Assembly (NCBI GenBank): GCA_014138725.1
Contig: JACJID010000004.1
Span: forward strand, 434,001-498,000
From: Kutzneria viridogrisea
GTDB lineage: Bacteria > Actinomycetota > Actinomycetes > Mycobacteriales > Pseudonocardiaceae
Length of the DNA: 64,000 nt
Reading direction: 5' to 3'
The position numbers were made by a program, and so were the translations under genes. Below, one piece after another: positions 17,187-30,074 of this stretch (positions within the stretch are counted from its first letter, which is position 1; each line of letters starts with the position of its first letter). The notes below the pieces were generated by a model that saw only the letters and a list, made by a program, of their open reading frames with translations, was not told where the DNA came from and searched no databases.

Positions 17187-18939
17187 CCTGCGGCGCAGGC
17201 TGCTGGTCCGCCTGCTGGCCAGCTCCGTGCTGATCGCCGTGTGCTCGATCGCCGCGACGGCCTGGCTCGCCGTGCGGTCCACCTCCGGGGCGATCCGCAC
17301 CGAGCAGGGCAAGGCCCTGGCCACCGACGCGCACATCTACGACGTGCTGCTGGGTTACGCCGCCACGCACCCGCGCTGGGACGGCGTGTCCACTGTGGTC
17401 GATGACCTGGCCAGGCAGACCGGCCGGGTCGTCGTGCTGACCACGCCCGCACGCACTCCCATCGCCCAGTCCGCGGCCGGGGTGAGCCTGCCGCAGACCG
17501 CGTCGGCGGCGCTCGACCCGCTGGCCGTGGACCCCGTGCTGGTGCCCAACGCGCCCGCCGACCGCATCGATACCAGGGCGGTCGGCCCGTTCGCGCTGAC
17601 CGACCGGGAACGGGCCAGGCTGCGCGGTGCCGCCGACGCGGAGGTCCAGTGCCTGCGCGGAGCGGGGTTCTCGGCGTTCGTCGCCGAGCAGCCCAACGGG
17701 CGCGCCAAGGTCGTCACGCCCGGCATTGACCAGCTCAAACCCACTGTGTCCTGTGTGGACATTCCGGTGGATTCGCCGATGCCCAGCGAGCAGAAGGCGC
17801 TGGGTGAACTCAACCAACTCGTCAACGACTGCCTGGCGCACAAGGGATACGCCCTGATCCGGCTGCGGCTGGACCTGACCTGGACGGCAAGCGAGCCGAG
17901 GGTGAACCCCGGTTCGGACCAGGAACCGGTCACCGAGTGCGTCACCAGTGGCCGTCGCCAGCAGCTGACACCCTTCGTGAGCCCGGCCGCCCTGCTGTTC
18001 CTCAGCGACCCGCAGGGAAACCCCGCGCCGACAACAGGTCTGTCCACGGCGAACGCGGTGGGCATCGGGGGCACGGTGGCCGTGGTGCTGCTGCTGACCG
18101 TGGGCGTCACGGTGCTGGTCGCGACCCGGCTGACCCGTCCGATCAGGGCGCTGACCGAGGCGGCACAACGGATGCGTGACGGGGACACCTCGGCACGGGT
18201 CCGGGTGCGCGGCAAGGACGAGATCGGGCAGTTGGCGGCGGCGTTCAACGAGCTGTCCGAGCACCGGGAATCCCTGGAACGCCAGCGCAAGAACATGGTC
18301 AGCGACGTCTCGCACGAGCTGCGCGCCCCACTGGGCAACATCCGCGGCTGGCTGGAGGCCGCACAGGACGGGGTCGCCGAGTTCGATCCCGCGCTGGTGG
18401 CCTCGCTGCTGGAGGAGAGCATCCTGCTGCAACGCCTCGTGGACGACCTACAGGACCTGGCCCTGGCCGACGCGGGCAAGCTGCGGCTGCACCCCGAGCC
18501 GGTGGCCGTGGCCGAGCTGGTGGAGCAGGTGATCACCGCGCACCGGGGGCAGGCCGAGGGCCGACAGGTCACCGCCGAGGTGATCGACTCGCCCGAGGTG
18601 GTGGCGGACCCGGTGCGGCTGCGGCAGGTCCTGGGCAACCTGGTCGGCAACGCCGTGCGCCATGGGGACGTCACCGTGCGGGCCGAGCAGGTCGGCGAGC
18701 AGGTCGTGATCAGCGTGCGGGACACTGGTCCCGGCATCGCGCCGGAGGATCTGCCGCACGTGTTCGACCGGTTCTGGCGCGCGGACCGCTCGCGCAGCAG
18801 GCAGACCGGCGGCAGCGGGCTCGGCCTGGCGATCGTGCGCAACCTGGTGCGGCTGCACGGGGGAACCGTGACGGCCGAGAGCACCTTGGGCGAGGGCGCC
18901 ACCTTCACCCTGCGGCTGCCCGCATCCAGCGGTCACTGA
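17170..18939 (+). CDS. HAMP-domain sensor histidine kinase with four-cysteine extracellular domain
   Basis: This 589-residue kinase has membrane helices at about 11-33 and 296-319 flanking a large outside domain. HAMP follows at 320-370. The phospho-acceptor His382 is in SDVSHELRAPL, and the ATP-binding N, G1 (DTGPGI), F (FDRFWRAD) and G2 (GGSGLGLAIV) boxes are intact. The outside domain holds Cys161, Cys195, Cys221 and Cys257. Their spacing and flanks resemble those in the lipoprotein encoded next, which suggests a shared fold with two disulphides. It should phosphorylate the overlapping response regulator. Confidence 0.93.
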   Translation: MTARPDLRRRLLVRLLASSVLIAVCSIAATAWLAVRSTSGAIRTEQGKALATDAHIYDVLLGYAATHPRWDGVSTVVDDLARQTGRVVVLTTPARTPIAQSAAGVSLPQTASAALDPLAVDPVLVPNAPADRIDTRAVGPFALTDRERARLRGAADAEVQCLRGAGFSAFVAEQPNGRAKVVTPGIDQLKPTVSCVDIPVDSPMPSEQKALGELNQLVNDCLAHKGYALIRLRLDLTWTASEPRVNPGSDQEPVTECVTSGRRQQLTPFVSPAALLFLSDPQGNPAPTTGLSTANAVGIGGTVAVVLLLTVGVTVLVATRLTRPIRALTEAAQRMRDGDTSARVRVRGKDEIGQLAAAFNELSEHRESLERQRKNMVSDVSHELRAPLGNIRGWLEAAQDGVAEFDPALVASLLEESILLQRLVDDLQDLALADAGKLRLHPEPVAVAELVEQVITAHRGQAEGRQVTAEVIDSPEVVADPVRLRQVLGNLVGNAVRHGDVTVRAEQVGEQVVISVRDTGPGIAPEDLPHVFDRFWRADRSRSRQTGGSGLGLAIVRNLVRLHGGTVTAESTLGEGATFTLRLPASSGH

Positions 18940-18981
18940 GCCCGAACAGGTTCATCACAAGCGCCGATCACCCTGGACGAC

Positions 18982-19542
18982 ATGAGAATCGTCCTTGGCG
19001 CGGCACTGCTCGCGGTCGCCGCGGTGACCGCCTGCGGCACACAACCAGCTCCCGACAAAGACATCGCGTCACTGTCCACAACGGACTCGACCAGTGCAGC
19101 GACGACCACGACCGCGACCGCGCCCACCGAGGGCAGGCCGCAGCTACGTCTGGACATGACCGAGGACGAGTCGAACAAGGTCTGGCAGCCCTACTACCGG
19201 TGCTACGAACAGCACGGCGTGGCGCTCAGCCGGATGGGGCCCAACGGAGAGCTCCAGGTGCCGAGCAAACCCGATCCGGCGAAGGAGAAGGAGGCCGCGC
19301 AGGCGTGCAAGGGCAAGCTGCCGTTGCAACCGCCCGAGCTGGACACGAAGGGCCCCAAGTACCGGGACAACTTCCACAAGTGGGTGCAGTGCATGAACGA
19401 CAGGGGCTTGAAGATCGTCGAGGTGCCGGACACCAGCGTGGACCCGGACGGCATCGGCTGGACCTACGGTGAGGGCAACACGATCGGCGGCGAACAGGGC
19501 GCGAAGATCGAGCGCGAGTGCAAGCTGGCGGCCTTCAAGTGA
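18982..19542 (+). CDS. Four-cysteine lipoprotein of the kinase/ABC operon
   Basis: This 186-residue lipoprotein has a signal sequence ending in the lipobox AVTAC (Cys18), a Ser/Thr-rich linker to about 50, and then a domain with Cys74, Cys109, Cys137 and Cys180. Those cysteines sit in the contexts YYRCYEQHG, QACKG, VQCMNDRGLKI and RECK. The neighbouring kinase has the same order and similar spacing. The protein may present the signal to the kinase or compete for the ligand; this is inference. The gene starts 42 bp after the kinase stop and its stop overlaps the adaptor start. Confidence 0.85.
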   Translation: MRIVLGAALLAVAAVTACGTQPAPDKDIASLSTTDSTSAATTTTATAPTEGRPQLRLDMTEDESNKVWQPYYRCYEQHGVALSRMGPNGELQVPSKPDPAKEKEAAQACKGKLPLQPPELDTKGPKYRDNFHKWVQCMNDRGLKIVEVPDTSVDPDGIGWTYGEGNTIGGEQGAKIERECKLAAFK

Positions 19543-20573
19543 GCAGGAAGTGGGTACTGACCGGGGTCGCGGTGCTCGCCGTCACGGCCACCGCGGGCGT
19601 GCTGGCCTACACCTGGACCGCGACCGGACCGCCCAGCGCCGGAGCGGGTCCGGCACCGGCGCAGACCGTGGCGATCGTGCGCGCCGACCTGTCCGACACC
19701 CGCGAGGTGGCCGGAACCCTGGGCTACGGGGCGGAAACCCCGCTCAAAGGGCACAAGGCGGGCACCATCACCTGGCTGCCCCAGGTGGGCGGTGAGATCG
19801 ACCGGGGCAAGGTTCTATACAAAGTGGACGAACAGCCGGTGCTCGCCCTGTTCGGCGACACACCGCTGTACCGCAAGCTCGACACGCCGGGCACCAAGGG
19901 CAAGGACGTCAAGGTGCTGGAGGCCAACCTCGCCGCGCTGGGCTACTCCCCCGGCACGGTGGACGAGGAGTTCACCGCGGCCACCAGCGCCGCGGTGAAG
20001 AAGTGGCAGCGCGCCAACGGGGTCAAGGAGACCGGCACGGTCGACCCGGGCGATGTTGTCGTGCTCCAGGCGAAGTCCCGGATCTCGGCGGTCAAGGCCC
20101 AGCTCGGCGACCCCGCCGAGGGCGAACTGCTGTCGGTCACCGGCACGAGCACCGCGGTGACCGTGCCGCTGGACCCCGGCCAGGTCTCGCTGGCCGCCAA
20201 GGATGCCAAGGTCGGCGTCACCCTGCCGACCGGCAAGCAGGTGCTGGGCACGGTCGCGCAGGTCGGCACGAGCGTGCAGTCCGGCAAGGGCAGCGACCCG
20301 AACTCCAGCCCCAAGGTGACCGTGACGATCACCTTGGATGAGCCTGGGAACTTCGAGTCGGCGCCCGTGCGGGTGCAGTTCACCACCGAGACGCACAAGG
20401 GCGTGCTCGCCGTGCCGATCACCGCACTGGTGGCCCTGCGCGAGGGCGGCTACGCGGTGCAGGTCAGGGGCGGCGGCCTGGTCGCCGTCAAGACCGGGCT
20501 GTTCTCCCAGGGACGAGTGGAGATCACCGGCAGTGGGCTGGTCGAGGGCACGCAGGTGGTGATCGCGACGTGA
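19539..20573 (+). CDS. Membrane-fusion adaptor with peptidoglycan-binding domain
   Basis: This 344-residue protein has one N-terminal membrane anchor (about 5-25) and a MacA/HlyD-like fold. A PG_binding_1 module is inserted at about 105-160 ([20 protein letters not shown] then [12 protein letters not shown]). It is expected to link the cell-wall side to the MacB-type transporter encoded by the next two genes. The GTG at 19539 overlaps the lipoprotein stop, and the stop overlaps the ATPase start. The transported compound is unknown; cationic peptides or envelope lipids are usual for such systems. Confidence 0.88.
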   Translation: MSRKWVLTGVAVLAVTATAGVLAYTWTATGPPSAGAGPAPAQTVAIVRADLSDTREVAGTLGYGAETPLKGHKAGTITWLPQVGGEIDRGKVLYKVDEQPVLALFGDTPLYRKLDTPGTKGKDVKVLEANLAALGYSPGTVDEEFTAATSAAVKKWQRANGVKETGTVDPGDVVVLQAKSRISAVKAQLGDPAEGELLSVTGTSTAVTVPLDPGQVSLAAKDAKVGVTLPTGKQVLGTVAQVGTSVQSGKGSDPNSSPKVTVTITLDEPGNFESAPVRVQFTTETHKGVLAVPITALVALREGGYAVQVRGGGLVAVKTGLFSQGRVEITGSGLVEGTQVVIAT

Positions 20574-21262
20574 GCCCGGTGCTGGCACTGCACGAGGTGA
20601 GCAGGCACTACCCCGGCGGGGTGCGCGCGCTGGACGGGGTGTCGCTGCGGATCGAGCGGGGTGAGCTGCTGGCGATCGTGGGCCCCTCCGGCTCGGGCAA
20701 GTCCACGCTGCTGCACCTGATGGGCACGCTCGACCGGCCCAGCGGCGGCACCGTCGAACTGTCCGGTCAGGACGTGGCCGGGCTGTCCGACCGCAGGCTG
20801 TCGACCCTGCGCGGGCGGTCGATCGGCTTCGTGTTCCAGCAGTTCCACCTCACCGAGGGGCTGACCGCGACCGAGAACGTGGCCACCGGCCTGCTCTACG
20901 CCGGGGTGCCGCGCAAGCTGCGCACCGGGCAGGCCCGTGAGGCGCTGGCACGCGTGGGGCTGGGCCACCGCACCGGGCACCGGCCGCACGAGCTGTCCGG
21001 CGGCGAGAAGCAGCGGGTGGCCATCGCACGCGCGCTGGTCAACCGCCCGGCGCTGGTGCTGGCCGACGAGCCGACCGGAGCGCTGGACAGCGCGAACGGA
21101 CAGGCGGTGCTGGAGTTGTTGCGGCAGTTGAACTCCGAGGGCACGACCATCGCGATCATCACCCATGACCGGGAGATCGCGGCGAGCTGCCCGCGCCGGG
21201 TGGAGCTGCGCGACGGCCACGTGGTGTCCGATACCGGCACGGCGATCGGAGTCCCGGCATGA
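20570..21262 (+). CDS. ABC transporter ATP-binding protein (MacB/LolD-like)
   Basis: This 230-residue ATPase powers the FtsX-type permease encoded next. Walker A is GPSGSGKST (about 38-46), the Q-loop FVFQQFHL, the signature LSGGEKQR (about 142) and Walker B LVLADEP, followed by the switch His in IITHDRE. Length and motifs fit the MacB/LolD/Sal class of mechanotransmission transporters. GTG start and stop both overlap the neighbouring genes by four bases, so the transporter genes are translationally coupled. Confidence 0.95.
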   Translation: MSPVLALHEVSRHYPGGVRALDGVSLRIERGELLAIVGPSGSGKSTLLHLMGTLDRPSGGTVELSGQDVAGLSDRRLSTLRGRSIGFVFQQFHLTEGLTATENVATGLLYAGVPRKLRTGQAREALARVGLGHRTGHRPHELSGGEKQRVAIARALVNRPALVLADEPTGALDSANGQAVLELLRQLNSEGTTIAIITHDREIAASCPRRVELRDGHVVSDTGTAIGVPA

Positions 21263-22434
21263 CGCTGACCGACCTGCTGCGCCTGGGACTGCTCAGGGTG
21301 CGCACCAAACCGCTGCGGGCCGCGCTGTCCGCGCTGGGCATCTCGATCGGCATCGCGACGATGATCGTGGTCGTCGGCATACCCGCGTCCAGCCAGCGCG
21401 CGCTGATGACCAGGCTGGAGGCCTTGGGCACCAACCTGTTGCGGGCCGAGGCGGGCAAGGACCCCAGCACGCAGCAGCTGGTCTCGCTGCCGACCGAGGC
21501 GGTGTCCATGGTGCGCCGGATCGGCCCGGTGAGCACCGCCACCGCGGTGGCCAACACGCACAGCACGATCAACCGCAGCAACCTGGTCACCCCGGAGCAG
21601 TCCTCCGGGCTCCCGGTGCTGGCGGCCGACCCGCGGTTGCTGGCCTCGGTCGGCGGCAGGGTGCACAGCGGGCGGTTCCTCGACCAGGTCAGCCAGGCCT
21701 TCCCCACCGTCGTGCTCGGCAGTGCCGCCGCCAGCCAGCTGGGCATCACCGAGGCGCACGGCGACCAGCAGGTGTGGATCGGCGACGGCTGGTTCACCGT
21801 GATCGGTGTGCTGGACCAGATCCCGCTGGCCCCCGACCTGGACCGCGTCGCGCTGGTGGGCTGGCAGGCCGCCCGCGAGCGGCTGGGCTTCGACGGGCAC
21901 CCGACCGTGCTGTACCTGCGGGCCGAGCAGTCACGGGTGGAACAGGTCCGCGGGGTGCTCGCCGAGACGATCCTGCCTGGCCAGTCCGGGCTGGTGACGG
22001 TGGGCCGGCCCTCGGACGCGCTGGCCGCCAAGCAGGCCACCGAGAGCGCGTTCTCCGCCCTGCTGCTGGGTTTGGCCGCGGTGGCACTGTTGGTCGGCGG
22101 GGTGGGCGTGGCCAACACGATGATCGTGTCGGTGCTGGAGCGGCGCGGCGAGATCGGGCTGCGCCGGGCACTGGGCGCGCACCGGGGCCAGATCCGTGTC
22201 CAGTTCCTGACGGAATCGGTCGTACTGTGCGGATTGGGCGGTACTGTCGGAACTATACTGGGAGTAGCCGCCACGGCGTGTTACTCGGCCGGTCAGGGAT
22301 GGCCCGCGGTGATTCCGCCGGCGGCCGTGGCGGGCGGGTTCGGGGCTGCGTTGCTGGTCGGCGCGGTGGCCGGGGTCTACCCGGCGGTAAGGGCAGCCCG
22401 GTTGCCCCCGACGGCAGCGCTGTCCGCCACGTAG
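21259..22434 (+). CDS. FtsX/MacB-type ABC transporter permease
   Basis: This 391-residue protein has the MacB topology: one helix near the N-terminus (about 17-40), a periplasmic-type MacB_PCD domain to about 265, and three helices in the C-terminal FtsX region (about 270-385, containing [26 protein letters not shown]). That last segment is the conserved coupling motif of the family. It ends the operon. Together with the adaptor and ATPase it should form an efflux or mechanotransmission complex. Confidence 0.93.
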   Translation: MTLTDLLRLGLLRVRTKPLRAALSALGISIGIATMIVVVGIPASSQRALMTRLEALGTNLLRAEAGKDPSTQQLVSLPTEAVSMVRRIGPVSTATAVANTHSTINRSNLVTPEQSSGLPVLAADPRLLASVGGRVHSGRFLDQVSQAFPTVVLGSAAASQLGITEAHGDQQVWIGDGWFTVIGVLDQIPLAPDLDRVALVGWQAARERLGFDGHPTVLYLRAEQSRVEQVRGVLAETILPGQSGLVTVGRPSDALAAKQATESAFSALLLGLAAVALLVGGVGVANTMIVSVLERRGEIGLRRALGAHRGQIRVQFLTESVVLCGLGGTVGTILGVAATACYSAGQGWPAVIPPAAVAGGFGAALLVGAVAGVYPAVRAARLPPTAALSAT

Positions 22435-22499
22435 ACTGGTAACGGCGCCATCCATCTGGTCTACAGCAGGCAAAGGCGAAGATCTTCTACGTTCCAGCC

Positions 22500-23186
22500 A
22501 TGCGGAGAAAACCCTTGTCCCACTGGGCCACCCTGGTTCTCGTCCGCGACACCACCCAGGCGCACACCTGGCACAGACCGCTGTCGCTGCGCAGGTCCGA
22601 CGGCCGAGTGGACCAGTTCCGTTGCGCCGCAATGCCCTTCGAGGTGCAGAGGGACGCCGAGTTCGCCTGGCACCGGGCCCAGGAGAAACCGGGCGGGCGG
22701 TACAGCCCGTGGCAGCCGATCTGCCCGGTGCCGGTCGGGCCGCGCACCTGCGTGTTGTGCGCGGCCGAGGACGCGGCGGGCCGGCTGGAGGTCTTCCTGC
22801 CCTCGTTCGGGACGGTGCACCGGGTGACCCAGTGCGGGCAGGAATGGTCCAGTGCCAGCGACTTCGGCCTGGCGCCCGGCCCGTACGGGGGCGGCGTGGC
22901 GGTGTTCACCACCCGTGACGGCCGACTCGCCGCCTTCGCCTCCAGCAAACGCCCAACGTCCTCAATGGACATGCGTGTGCAGCGGGAACCCGGCGGGGCC
23001 TGGGGTCCGGTGATCGGACTGGGCCGTGTGCCCTGGCCGAACAGCTACCTCGGAGAGCCACACTCCGTGACCGAGTTCGCCGACGGCAGACTGCGCGTGC
23101 TGGCCACGGAGTGGAACCGGGACCGGACCTGGGAGATCCGCCAACTGACCCCCGCTGGCGAATGGTCCACCTGGCGCCGCGCCTGA
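22500..23186 (+). CDS. Propeller-like (PLL/lectin-like) hypothetical protein
   Basis: This 228-residue protein shows imperfect repeats of the type GRLEVFLPSFGTVHRVTQ...EWSS, GRLAAFASS and GRLRVLATEW...W. These resemble blades of PLL-type beta-propellers, a fold used by fucose-binding lectins and sialidase-like proteins. Six or seven such blades would need about 250-300 residues, so this may be a partial propeller. No signal peptide is seen and the start is weakly supported by ribosome-binding sequence. Function is unknown. Confidence 0.55.
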   Translation: MRRKPLSHWATLVLVRDTTQAHTWHRPLSLRRSDGRVDQFRCAAMPFEVQRDAEFAWHRAQEKPGGRYSPWQPICPVPVGPRTCVLCAAEDAAGRLEVFLPSFGTVHRVTQCGQEWSSASDFGLAPGPYGGGVAVFTTRDGRLAAFASSKRPTSSMDMRVQREPGGAWGPVIGLGRVPWPNSYLGEPHSVTEFADGRLRVLATEWNRDRTWEIRQLTPAGEWSTWRRA

Positions 23187-23197
23187 CCCCACCCCCG

Positions 23198-23251
23198 GCG
23201 AGTCCCGCCCTGCGGAGCCCGAGTCCCGCCCTCAGGCGTGCGAGTCCCGCC
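23198..23251. repeat. 21-bp-period intergenic repeat, locus 1 (3 units)
   Basis: GAGTCCCGCC occurs with its first base at 23200, 23221 and 23242, an exact 21-bp period. These are the complement of the GGGACTCG units at 34011-34062 and 52499-52597. The third unit lies inside the 3' end of the Rieske oxygenase gene. Confidence 0.75.
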
Positions 23252-24374
23252 CAGCGGTCAGCCTGGCGCTGACCCAGTCGTGGAATGCGCCGATGTGGTG
23301 CTCGCTGGGCACGAGCACCCCACCGCGCCGGTAGGCCCGCGAGCTCATCGTCGGCTGGCAGCGCTCGCACGCCGCGAAGTCCTGCTCGTTGACCCGGTGG
23401 AACAGCTCCACCGAGCGGGACACGTCCTTGCCCTCAGCCACCACCTCGGGCAGGTACAGCCAGTCGCACTCCACGACCGTGCGGTCCGGGGCGAGCGGGT
23501 ACATCCTGTGCCAGATCACGTGGTCGGGCACCAGGTTGATGAACACCTGCGGCTTGACGGTGATCGCGTAGTAGCGACGGTCCTGATCCTCGGTCACCGA
23601 GGGGATCCGGTCCAGACCAGTGCCGCCGTCCACGGTGAAGCCCTCGATGCCCTCGCCGAACTCCGCGCCGTGCCCCACGTAGTACTGGGCGGCGAAGCCC
23701 TCGGCGAACTCCGGCAGCACCTCGGTCAACTCGGGGTGGATCGTCGCGCAGTGGTAGCACTCCATGAAGTTCTCGATGATCAGCTTCCAGTTGGCCGCCA
23801 CCTCGTAGGTGATGCGGCGGCCCACCTGGAGCTGGTCGATCTCGTAGTGCCCGATCGCCTCGGGGTCGCCCAGGCGCTCGGTGCACGCCGCGATCACGTC
23901 CTGCTCGAAGGACGGCGGCTGCTCGGCCAGGCACACCCACACGTAGCCCAGCCACTCGCGCACGTGCACGGTGACCAGCCCGAACTCGACCCGGTCGACG
24001 TCGGGCATCCTGGTCAGGTTCGGGGCCGCGATCAGCTTGCCGTCCAGGCCGTAGGTCCAGGCGTGGTACGGGCACTGGAAGGCGCGCTTGACCTCACCAC
24101 TGTCCTCAGTGCACAGTTTCGCGCCGCGGTGGCGGCAGATGTTGAGGTAGGCGCGGACCGCCCCGTCGCGGGCACGGGTGACGATCACGCTCTCGCGTCC
24201 GATCTGGACGGTTCTGTACCGTCCCGGCCGACCCACCTCGGCGGATCTGGCCGTGCAGAACCACATCCGCTCGAAGATGCGCTCCTGCTCCAGCTCGAAC
24301 ACGTGCGGATCGGTGTAGCTGGCCCCGGGCAGGGTGGGGATCAGGCTGTCGGGCAGACCCGGTGCGGTTGTCAT
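23232..24374 (-). CDS. Rieske oxygenase alpha subunit, probable glycine betaine monooxygenase
   Basis: This 380-residue aromatic-ring-hydroxylating-type oxygenase has a Rieske [2Fe-2S] centre in ICRHRGAKLC and CPYHAWTYG (about 75-100). The mononuclear iron site is in ENFMECYHCATIHPEL (about 197-212), the form seen in GbcA-type enzymes. The likely reaction is oxidative N-demethylation of glycine betaine to dimethylglycine with release of formaldehyde. It follows the dimethylglycine dehydrogenase gene by 20 bp. The ATG is preceded by GGACGAGG. The last residues (GRDSHA) are encoded by a unit of the 21-bp repeat. Stachydrine demethylase is the main alternative. Confidence 0.88.
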   Translation of the reverse strand: MTTAPGLPDSLIPTLPGASYTDPHVFELEQERIFERMWFCTARSAEVGRPGRYRTVQIGRESVIVTRARDGAVRAYLNICRHRGAKLCTEDSGEVKRAFQCPYHAWTYGLDGKLIAAPNLTRMPDVDRVEFGLVTVHVREWLGYVWVCLAEQPPSFEQDVIAACTERLGDPEAIGHYEIDQLQVGRRITYEVAANWKLIIENFMECYHCATIHPELTEVLPEFAEGFAAQYYVGHGAEFGEGIEGFTVDGGTGLDRIPSVTEDQDRRYYAITVKPQVFINLVPDHVIWHRMYPLAPDRTVVECDWLYLPEVVAEGKDVSRSVELFHRVNEQDFAACERCQPTMSSRAYRRGGVLVPSEHHIGAFHDWVSARLTAGRDSHA

Positions 24375-24394
24375 CGCGGTCACCTCGTCCTGGG

Positions 24395-26905
<2,511 letters not shown>

Positions 26906-28411
26906 TCAAGAGCCATCAGCGGCATGCTCGGCGAGCACGCCTGTCTTGTGCCGCAACACGAACCAGTAGTAGGCGAAGCCACCGAGACCCACCACACCGA
27001 CCACCAGGAAGGCACCCCACTGGAGGTACCAGTGGTAGGGCGGCGTGGGGTTGTAGACCTCCGACCTGGGCCACGCGAGGTTGAGCGCCATGCCCGCACC
27101 CCACAGCACGCCCAGGATGTTGACCGGCAACCCGAAGCGCCCCAGGGAGAACCCGCCGCTGGGCGCGCCCTCCCCCGGCCACCGGCCCCGCAGCCGGGCG
27201 ATGAGCATGGGCACGGTCACCAGCAGGTACGCCACGTAGATCAGGATCACGCCGATGCTGGTCACCATCTGGAAGATCTGCGGCTGGCCGATGTTGACCA
27301 CCAGCAGCAGCACCGCGATGAGGCCGACCACCACGGCGGGCACCACCGGGGTCTTCTGCTTGCCGTGCACCTTCGCCAGCAGCGAGCCCGCGGGCAGGTT
27401 GTTGTCCCGGGCCATCGCGAACATCATGCGGATCGCCGCGGTGTGCACCGCGAGGATGCACACGGTCACCGCGATCGCCACGGCCACCAGGAAAATCTTG
27501 CCCACCACGGGTCCCAGCACGTCCAGCACCACGTACTGCAGGCCGACCGAACTCAGCTCCGGGGCGTTGATGTTGCGCACGGACATCAGCGCGAACAGCA
27601 GGATCAGCCCACCGAGCACGAAGGAGGCGACCAGTGCGCGCAGGATCGCCTTGGGCGCGTTGCGCCGGGGATCCACGGTCTCCTCACCGAGCGAACTGGC
27701 CGTGTCGAAGCCGTACATGACGTAGGCCGAGGCCAGCGAGCCGACCAGGAACGCCCCGAAGTAGCCCAGGTCGTGCCCGCTGCCCTTGCCCGCGGTGTCC
27801 AGGACCACGCTGGGGCCCCGCACCGCGCTGACCGCGAGCAGCACGACCAGCAGCACGGCGGCGACCAGTTCGATGAACACGCCCGCACTGTTGATGCGCG
27901 CCATCAGCTTGGTGCTCCACGCGTTGACCAGCGTGCTGAACAGGATCAGCACGCTGCCCAGGATCACGGCGTTCACCGGGGCGTCGTACTCCCCGGTGCC
28001 ATCACCGACGAACTGGAACACCGAGGAGATCTGCGGCAGGGTGATCTGGTACGCCAGGGCCACCGAGCCGACGGTGACGATCGAGGCGACCAGCATCATC
28101 CAGCCCGCTAGCCAGGCCACGTGTGGATTGCCCAGCCGCTTGGACCAGTTGTAGATCGAACCTGCGACCGGGTAGCGCGCGGACAGTTCGGCGAAGCTCA
28201 GTGCGACCATCAGCTGGCCGACGAACACCATCGGCCAGCTCCACCAGTTGGCCGGTCCGCCCATGCCGAAGCCGAAGTAGAACATCTGGAAGGTGCCGGT
28301 GAGGATGGAGATGTAGCTGATGCCCGCGGCGAAGGTGTGGAAGGTGCCGAGCGTGCGCTCGAACTCCTGCTTGTAGCCCAGTTCCCTTAAGCCGTGCCCG
28401 TCTTCACTCAT
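26906..28411 (-). CDS. APC superfamily permease of the choline cluster
   Basis: This 501-residue transporter has twelve predicted membrane helices and the APC hallmark near the N-terminus ([21 protein letters not shown]). It resembles amino acid/GABA/choline permeases, including those with the consensus [24 protein letters not shown] (about residues 235-260). As the third gene of the betB-betA unit, its probable substrate is choline or betaine. The ATG overlaps the betA stop by four bases (ATGA), so it is coupled to betA. No BCCT or ABC betaine transporter lies in the window. Confidence 0.88.
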   Translation of the reverse strand: MSEDGHGLRELGYKQEFERTLGTFHTFAAGISYISILTGTFQMFYFGFGMGGPANWWSWPMVFVGQLMVALSFAELSARYPVAGSIYNWSKRLGNPHVAWLAGWMMLVASIVTVGSVALAYQITLPQISSVFQFVGDGTGEYDAPVNAVILGSVLILFSTLVNAWSTKLMARINSAGVFIELVAAVLLVVLLAVSAVRGPSVVLDTAGKGSGHDLGYFGAFLVGSLASAYVMYGFDTASSLGEETVDPRRNAPKAILRALVASFVLGGLILLFALMSVRNINAPELSSVGLQYVVLDVLGPVVGKIFLVAVAIAVTVCILAVHTAAIRMMFAMARDNNLPAGSLLAKVHGKQKTPVVPAVVVGLIAVLLLVVNIGQPQIFQMVTSIGVILIYVAYLLVTVPMLIARLRGRWPGEGAPSGGFSLGRFGLPVNILGVLWGAGMALNLAWPRSEVYNPTPPYHWYLQWGAFLVVGVVGLGGFAYYWFVLRHKTGVLAEHAADGS

Positions 28412-30063
28412 GACCGCTCCTGCGCGCCGTGTCGGTAGAACGGAACCTGCTGCGCGGGCAGCGGGGTGCGTCCCAGGATCAGGTCGGCCGCCTTCTCGGC
28501 CATCATCATCACCGGGGCGTAGATGTTGCCGTTGGTGACGTAACGCATCGCCGAGGCGTCCACCACGCGCAGTCCCCGCAGGCCGTGCACCCGCATGTTC
28601 TGCGGGTCCACAACGGACAGTTCGTCCACACCCATGCGGCAGGTGCAGGAGGGGTGCAGTGCGGTCTCGGCGTCCTTGGCGACCCAGTCCAGGATCTGCT
28701 GGTCGGTCCGCACCGAGGGGCCCGGGGAGATCTCGCCCCCGTTGTACGGGTCCATGGCGGGCTGGTCCAGGATGTTCCTGGCCACCCGCACGGCCTCCAC
28801 CCACTCGCGGCGGTCCTGCTCGGTGGACAGGTAGTTGAACCGGATCGCCGGGTGCACCGAGGGGTCCTTGGAGGTGATCTTCACGGTGCCGCGCGCGTCG
28901 GAGTACATCGGGCCGACGTGCACCTGGTAGCCGTGGTCACCGGCGGGCAGCGAGCCGTCGTAACGGATGGCGATCGGCAGGAAGTGGAACATCAGGTTGG
29001 GGTATGCCACGTCCTCGTTGCTGCGCACGAAGCCGCCGCCCTCGAAGTGGTTCGTGGCACCGGGTCCCTTGCGGAACAACCACTGCAAACCAACCAACGG
29101 CCGGTTGTACCACTTCAGCCAGGGCGCCATGGACACCGGCTGGGTGCAGGCGTACTGGATGTAGACCTCCAGGTGGTCCTGGAGGTTCTGGCCGACACCG
29201 GGCAGGTCGTGCACCACGTCCACGCCCAGCGCGGACAGTTCCGCCGCGTTGCCCACCCCGGACAGCTGCAACAGCTGCGGGGTGTTGATCGCGCCACCGC
29301 ACAGCACGACCTCGCCCGCGCGCACCGTACGCGTCGTGCCACCGCTGCGGTACTCGACGCCGACGGCCTGCTTGCCCTCGAAGAGGATTCGCGTCACGAA
29401 GGCACGACATCGCACCGTGAGGTTGGGCCGCTTGCGCACCGGGTGCAGGTAGGCGCGGGCAGCGCTGAGCCTGCGTCCACGGTGGACGTTGCGGTCGAAG
29501 GGGGCGAAGCCCTCCTGTTGGTAGCCGTTGACGTCCTTGGTCAGCGGGTAGCCCGCCTGTTCGGTGGCCGCGAAGAAGGCCTTGAACAGTGGCCCGTCAG
29601 CCGGGCCCCGCTCCAGCACCAGCGGGCCGTCACCGCCGCGGTACTCGTCGGCACCGGCCAGGCAGTTCTCCATCTTCTTGAAGTACGGCAGGCAGTGTGC
29701 GTAGTCCCAAGTGGACATTCCATCGTCGGCGGCCCAGCGCTGGTAGTCCATCGGGTTGCCGCGCTGGAAGATCATCCCGTTGATGCTGCTGGACCCGCCG
29801 AGCAGCTTGCCGCGCGCGTGGTAGACCCTGCGGCCGCGCAGCTCCGGTTCCGGCTCGGACTCGTACTTCCAGTCGTAGAAGCGGTTGCCGATGGGGATGG
29901 TCAGCGCCGCGGGCATGTGCACGAACACGTCCCACGGGTAGTCCGAGCGGCCCGCCTCCAGCACCAGCACCCGGTTGCCGGGATCGGCCGAGAGCCGGTT
30001 GGCCAGCGCGCTGCCCGCGGACCCGCCACCGACGATGACGAAGTCGTACTGCTCCTGCGTCAC
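28408..30063 (-). CDS. betA: Choline dehydrogenase (GMC oxidoreductase)
   Basis: This 551-residue flavoprotein oxidises choline to betaine aldehyde. The FAD motif [17 protein letters not shown] is at about 7-23, the GMC signature [18 protein letters not shown] near 85, and the catalytic His in [10 protein letters not shown] (about 465), with the second active-site residue in [10 protein letters not shown]. The GTG at 30063 is preceded by GGAGG and lies 11 bp after betB. It is the second gene of betB-betA-permease. Other GMC alcohol dehydrogenases are possible by sequence, but context makes BetA the best call. Confidence 0.92.
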   Translation of the reverse strand: MTQEQYDFVIVGGGSAGSALANRLSADPGNRVLVLEAGRSDYPWDVFVHMPAALTIPIGNRFYDWKYESEPEPELRGRRVYHARGKLLGGSSSINGMIFQRGNPMDYQRWAADDGMSTWDYAHCLPYFKKMENCLAGADEYRGGDGPLVLERGPADGPLFKAFFAATEQAGYPLTKDVNGYQQEGFAPFDRNVHRGRRLSAARAYLHPVRKRPNLTVRCRAFVTRILFEGKQAVGVEYRSGGTTRTVRAGEVVLCGGAINTPQLLQLSGVGNAAELSALGVDVVHDLPGVGQNLQDHLEVYIQYACTQPVSMAPWLKWYNRPLVGLQWLFRKGPGATNHFEGGGFVRSNEDVAYPNLMFHFLPIAIRYDGSLPAGDHGYQVHVGPMYSDARGTVKITSKDPSVHPAIRFNYLSTEQDRREWVEAVRVARNILDQPAMDPYNGGEISPGPSVRTDQQILDWVAKDAETALHPSCTCRMGVDELSVVDPQNMRVHGLRGLRVVDASAMRYVTNGNIYAPVMMMAEKAADLILGRTPLPAQQVPFYRHGAQERS

Positions 30064-30074
30064 GACGTCCTCCT

